NCBI GenBank assembly: GCA_020026285.1 | Contig: JAHHQS010000175.1 | Location: 1 to 7,512 of the forward strand | Direction: 5' to 3' | Length of the DNA: 7,512 nucleotides | DNA from: Parabacteroides sp. | GTDB taxonomy: Bacteria; Bacteroidota; Bacteroidia; Bacteroidales; Tannerellaceae | Part shown: one piece after another, positions 7,294 through 7,512 of the stretch | How the letters are laid out: each line of letters begins with the position of its first letter | Numbering within the stretch: position 1 is the first letter of the stretch | Made by a program: the position numbers and the translations under genes | Notes under the pieces: model-generated | Seen by the model: the letters and a program-made list of their open reading frames with translations, nothing else | Told to the model about the DNA's origin: nothing | Databases searched by the model: none

Positions 7294-7512
7294 AAAGAAA
7301 AGATCGCTGTATAGCATAACTTCCAAAAGAAGTGGCTGTGCAGCGATTTTTATTTGCTTATAATCCAAAAAGTCGTTTGTGATTCCGATTTTAAGTAAGA
7401 TCCGTTCTAAAATCAGTTTAATTTGTCCAGAAAAGTGTTTTAGCCTTCCATTCAGAAGCATTTTACATAATTTCTTGATGTTAAATGCAGTTGCAAAGAA
7501 GGAGAAGTCCAT
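7291..7512 (-). CDS. IS1182-like transposase, C-terminal part (runs off the window)
   Basis: The 73 visible residues begin MDFSFFATAFNIKKLCKML. This matches the segment ('MDFxFFAxAFNIKKM') that follows the catalytic DDE domain in IS1182-type transposases common in Bacteroidales. The visible Met is almost certainly internal: the catalytic core and true start lie to the right of 7512, and the frame is open at the edge. The remaining ~54 residues (containing GQIKLILERI and KIAAQPLLLEV) form a poorly conserved tail ending at TAA 7291-7293, inside the terminator stem. No frameshift is visible in this part, unlike the IS66 copy, so this element may be intact or recent. Assignment to a DDE transposase is strong; assignment to IS1182 rather than a neighbouring IS4/IS5-like group comes from memory of that one motif. 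Confidence 0.78.
   Translation of the reverse strand: MDFSFFATAFNIKKLCKMLLNGRLKHFSGQIKLILERILLKIGITNDFLDYKQIKIAAQPLLLEVMLYSDLFF
7303..7347. repeat. Two-step hairpin inside the 3' end of the transposase gene
   Basis: The outer arms ATCGCTG (7303-7309) and CAGCGAT (7341-7347) enclose inner arms ACTTC (7319-7323) and GAAGT (7329-7333) around a 5-base loop. The segments between the arms pair only partly. The structure lies within the last 15 or so codons of the transposase gene, just before the terminator hairpin. It may be a subterminal structure of the insertion sequence or an RNA fold in the transcript. It is seen directly; its role is unknown. Confidence 0.45.

Noticed and set aside
1..7512. 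CRISPR array, tRNA or rRNA genes
   Set aside because: No regularly spaced direct repeats and no tRNA- or rRNA-like sequence were recognised by eye on either strand.

Overview
The window looks like accessory DNA from a member of the Bacteroidales (Bacteroides, Parabacteroides, Prevotella or a relative). The DNA is AT-rich, the one intact gene has no clear Shine-Dalgarno sequence, and every recognisable protein (an IS66-type transposase, a DUF4419 protein, a Strawberry-notch-type helicase and an IS1182-like transposase tail) has close-looking relatives on Bacteroidales mobile elements. This placement comes from remembered family patterns, not from a search.

Layout from left to right. Positions 1-957 are the right-hand part of a decayed IS66-family element. 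It holds a transposase pseudogene on the + strand (about 175-914), and its terminal sequence ends with GACGCTTAC at 949-957. Positions 954-2299, on the - strand, are a DUF4419 gene broken by several frameshifts and nonsense codons. Its last frame ends on a stop codon that lies inside the IS66 terminus, so the element probably inserted into or just after its 3' end. Positions 2300-2544 are intergenic, with one weak promoter candidate. Positions 2545-6957, on the + strand, are a single uninterrupted gene of 1470 codons for a superfamily 2 helicase/ATPase of the Strawberry-notch (Sno) type, related to the helicase halves of DarB-like and conjugative-element 'lead region' proteins. Positions 6958-7263 are intergenic and may hold a short gene remnant on the - strand. 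Positions 7264-7512 hold the 3' end of a second transposase on the - strand, with its terminator hairpin. The rest of that gene lies beyond the window.

The helicase is the only complete gene here. It stands alone, with decayed or mobile DNA on both sides and no intact partner. Its relatives act on DNA in phage and plasmid transfer or anti-restriction settings, so a role in mobile-element biology or in defence and counter-defence is the best guess. Nothing in the window identifies its substrate or a multi-gene system. The full-length open frame among heavily mutated neighbours suggests that it was acquired more recently or is still selected.
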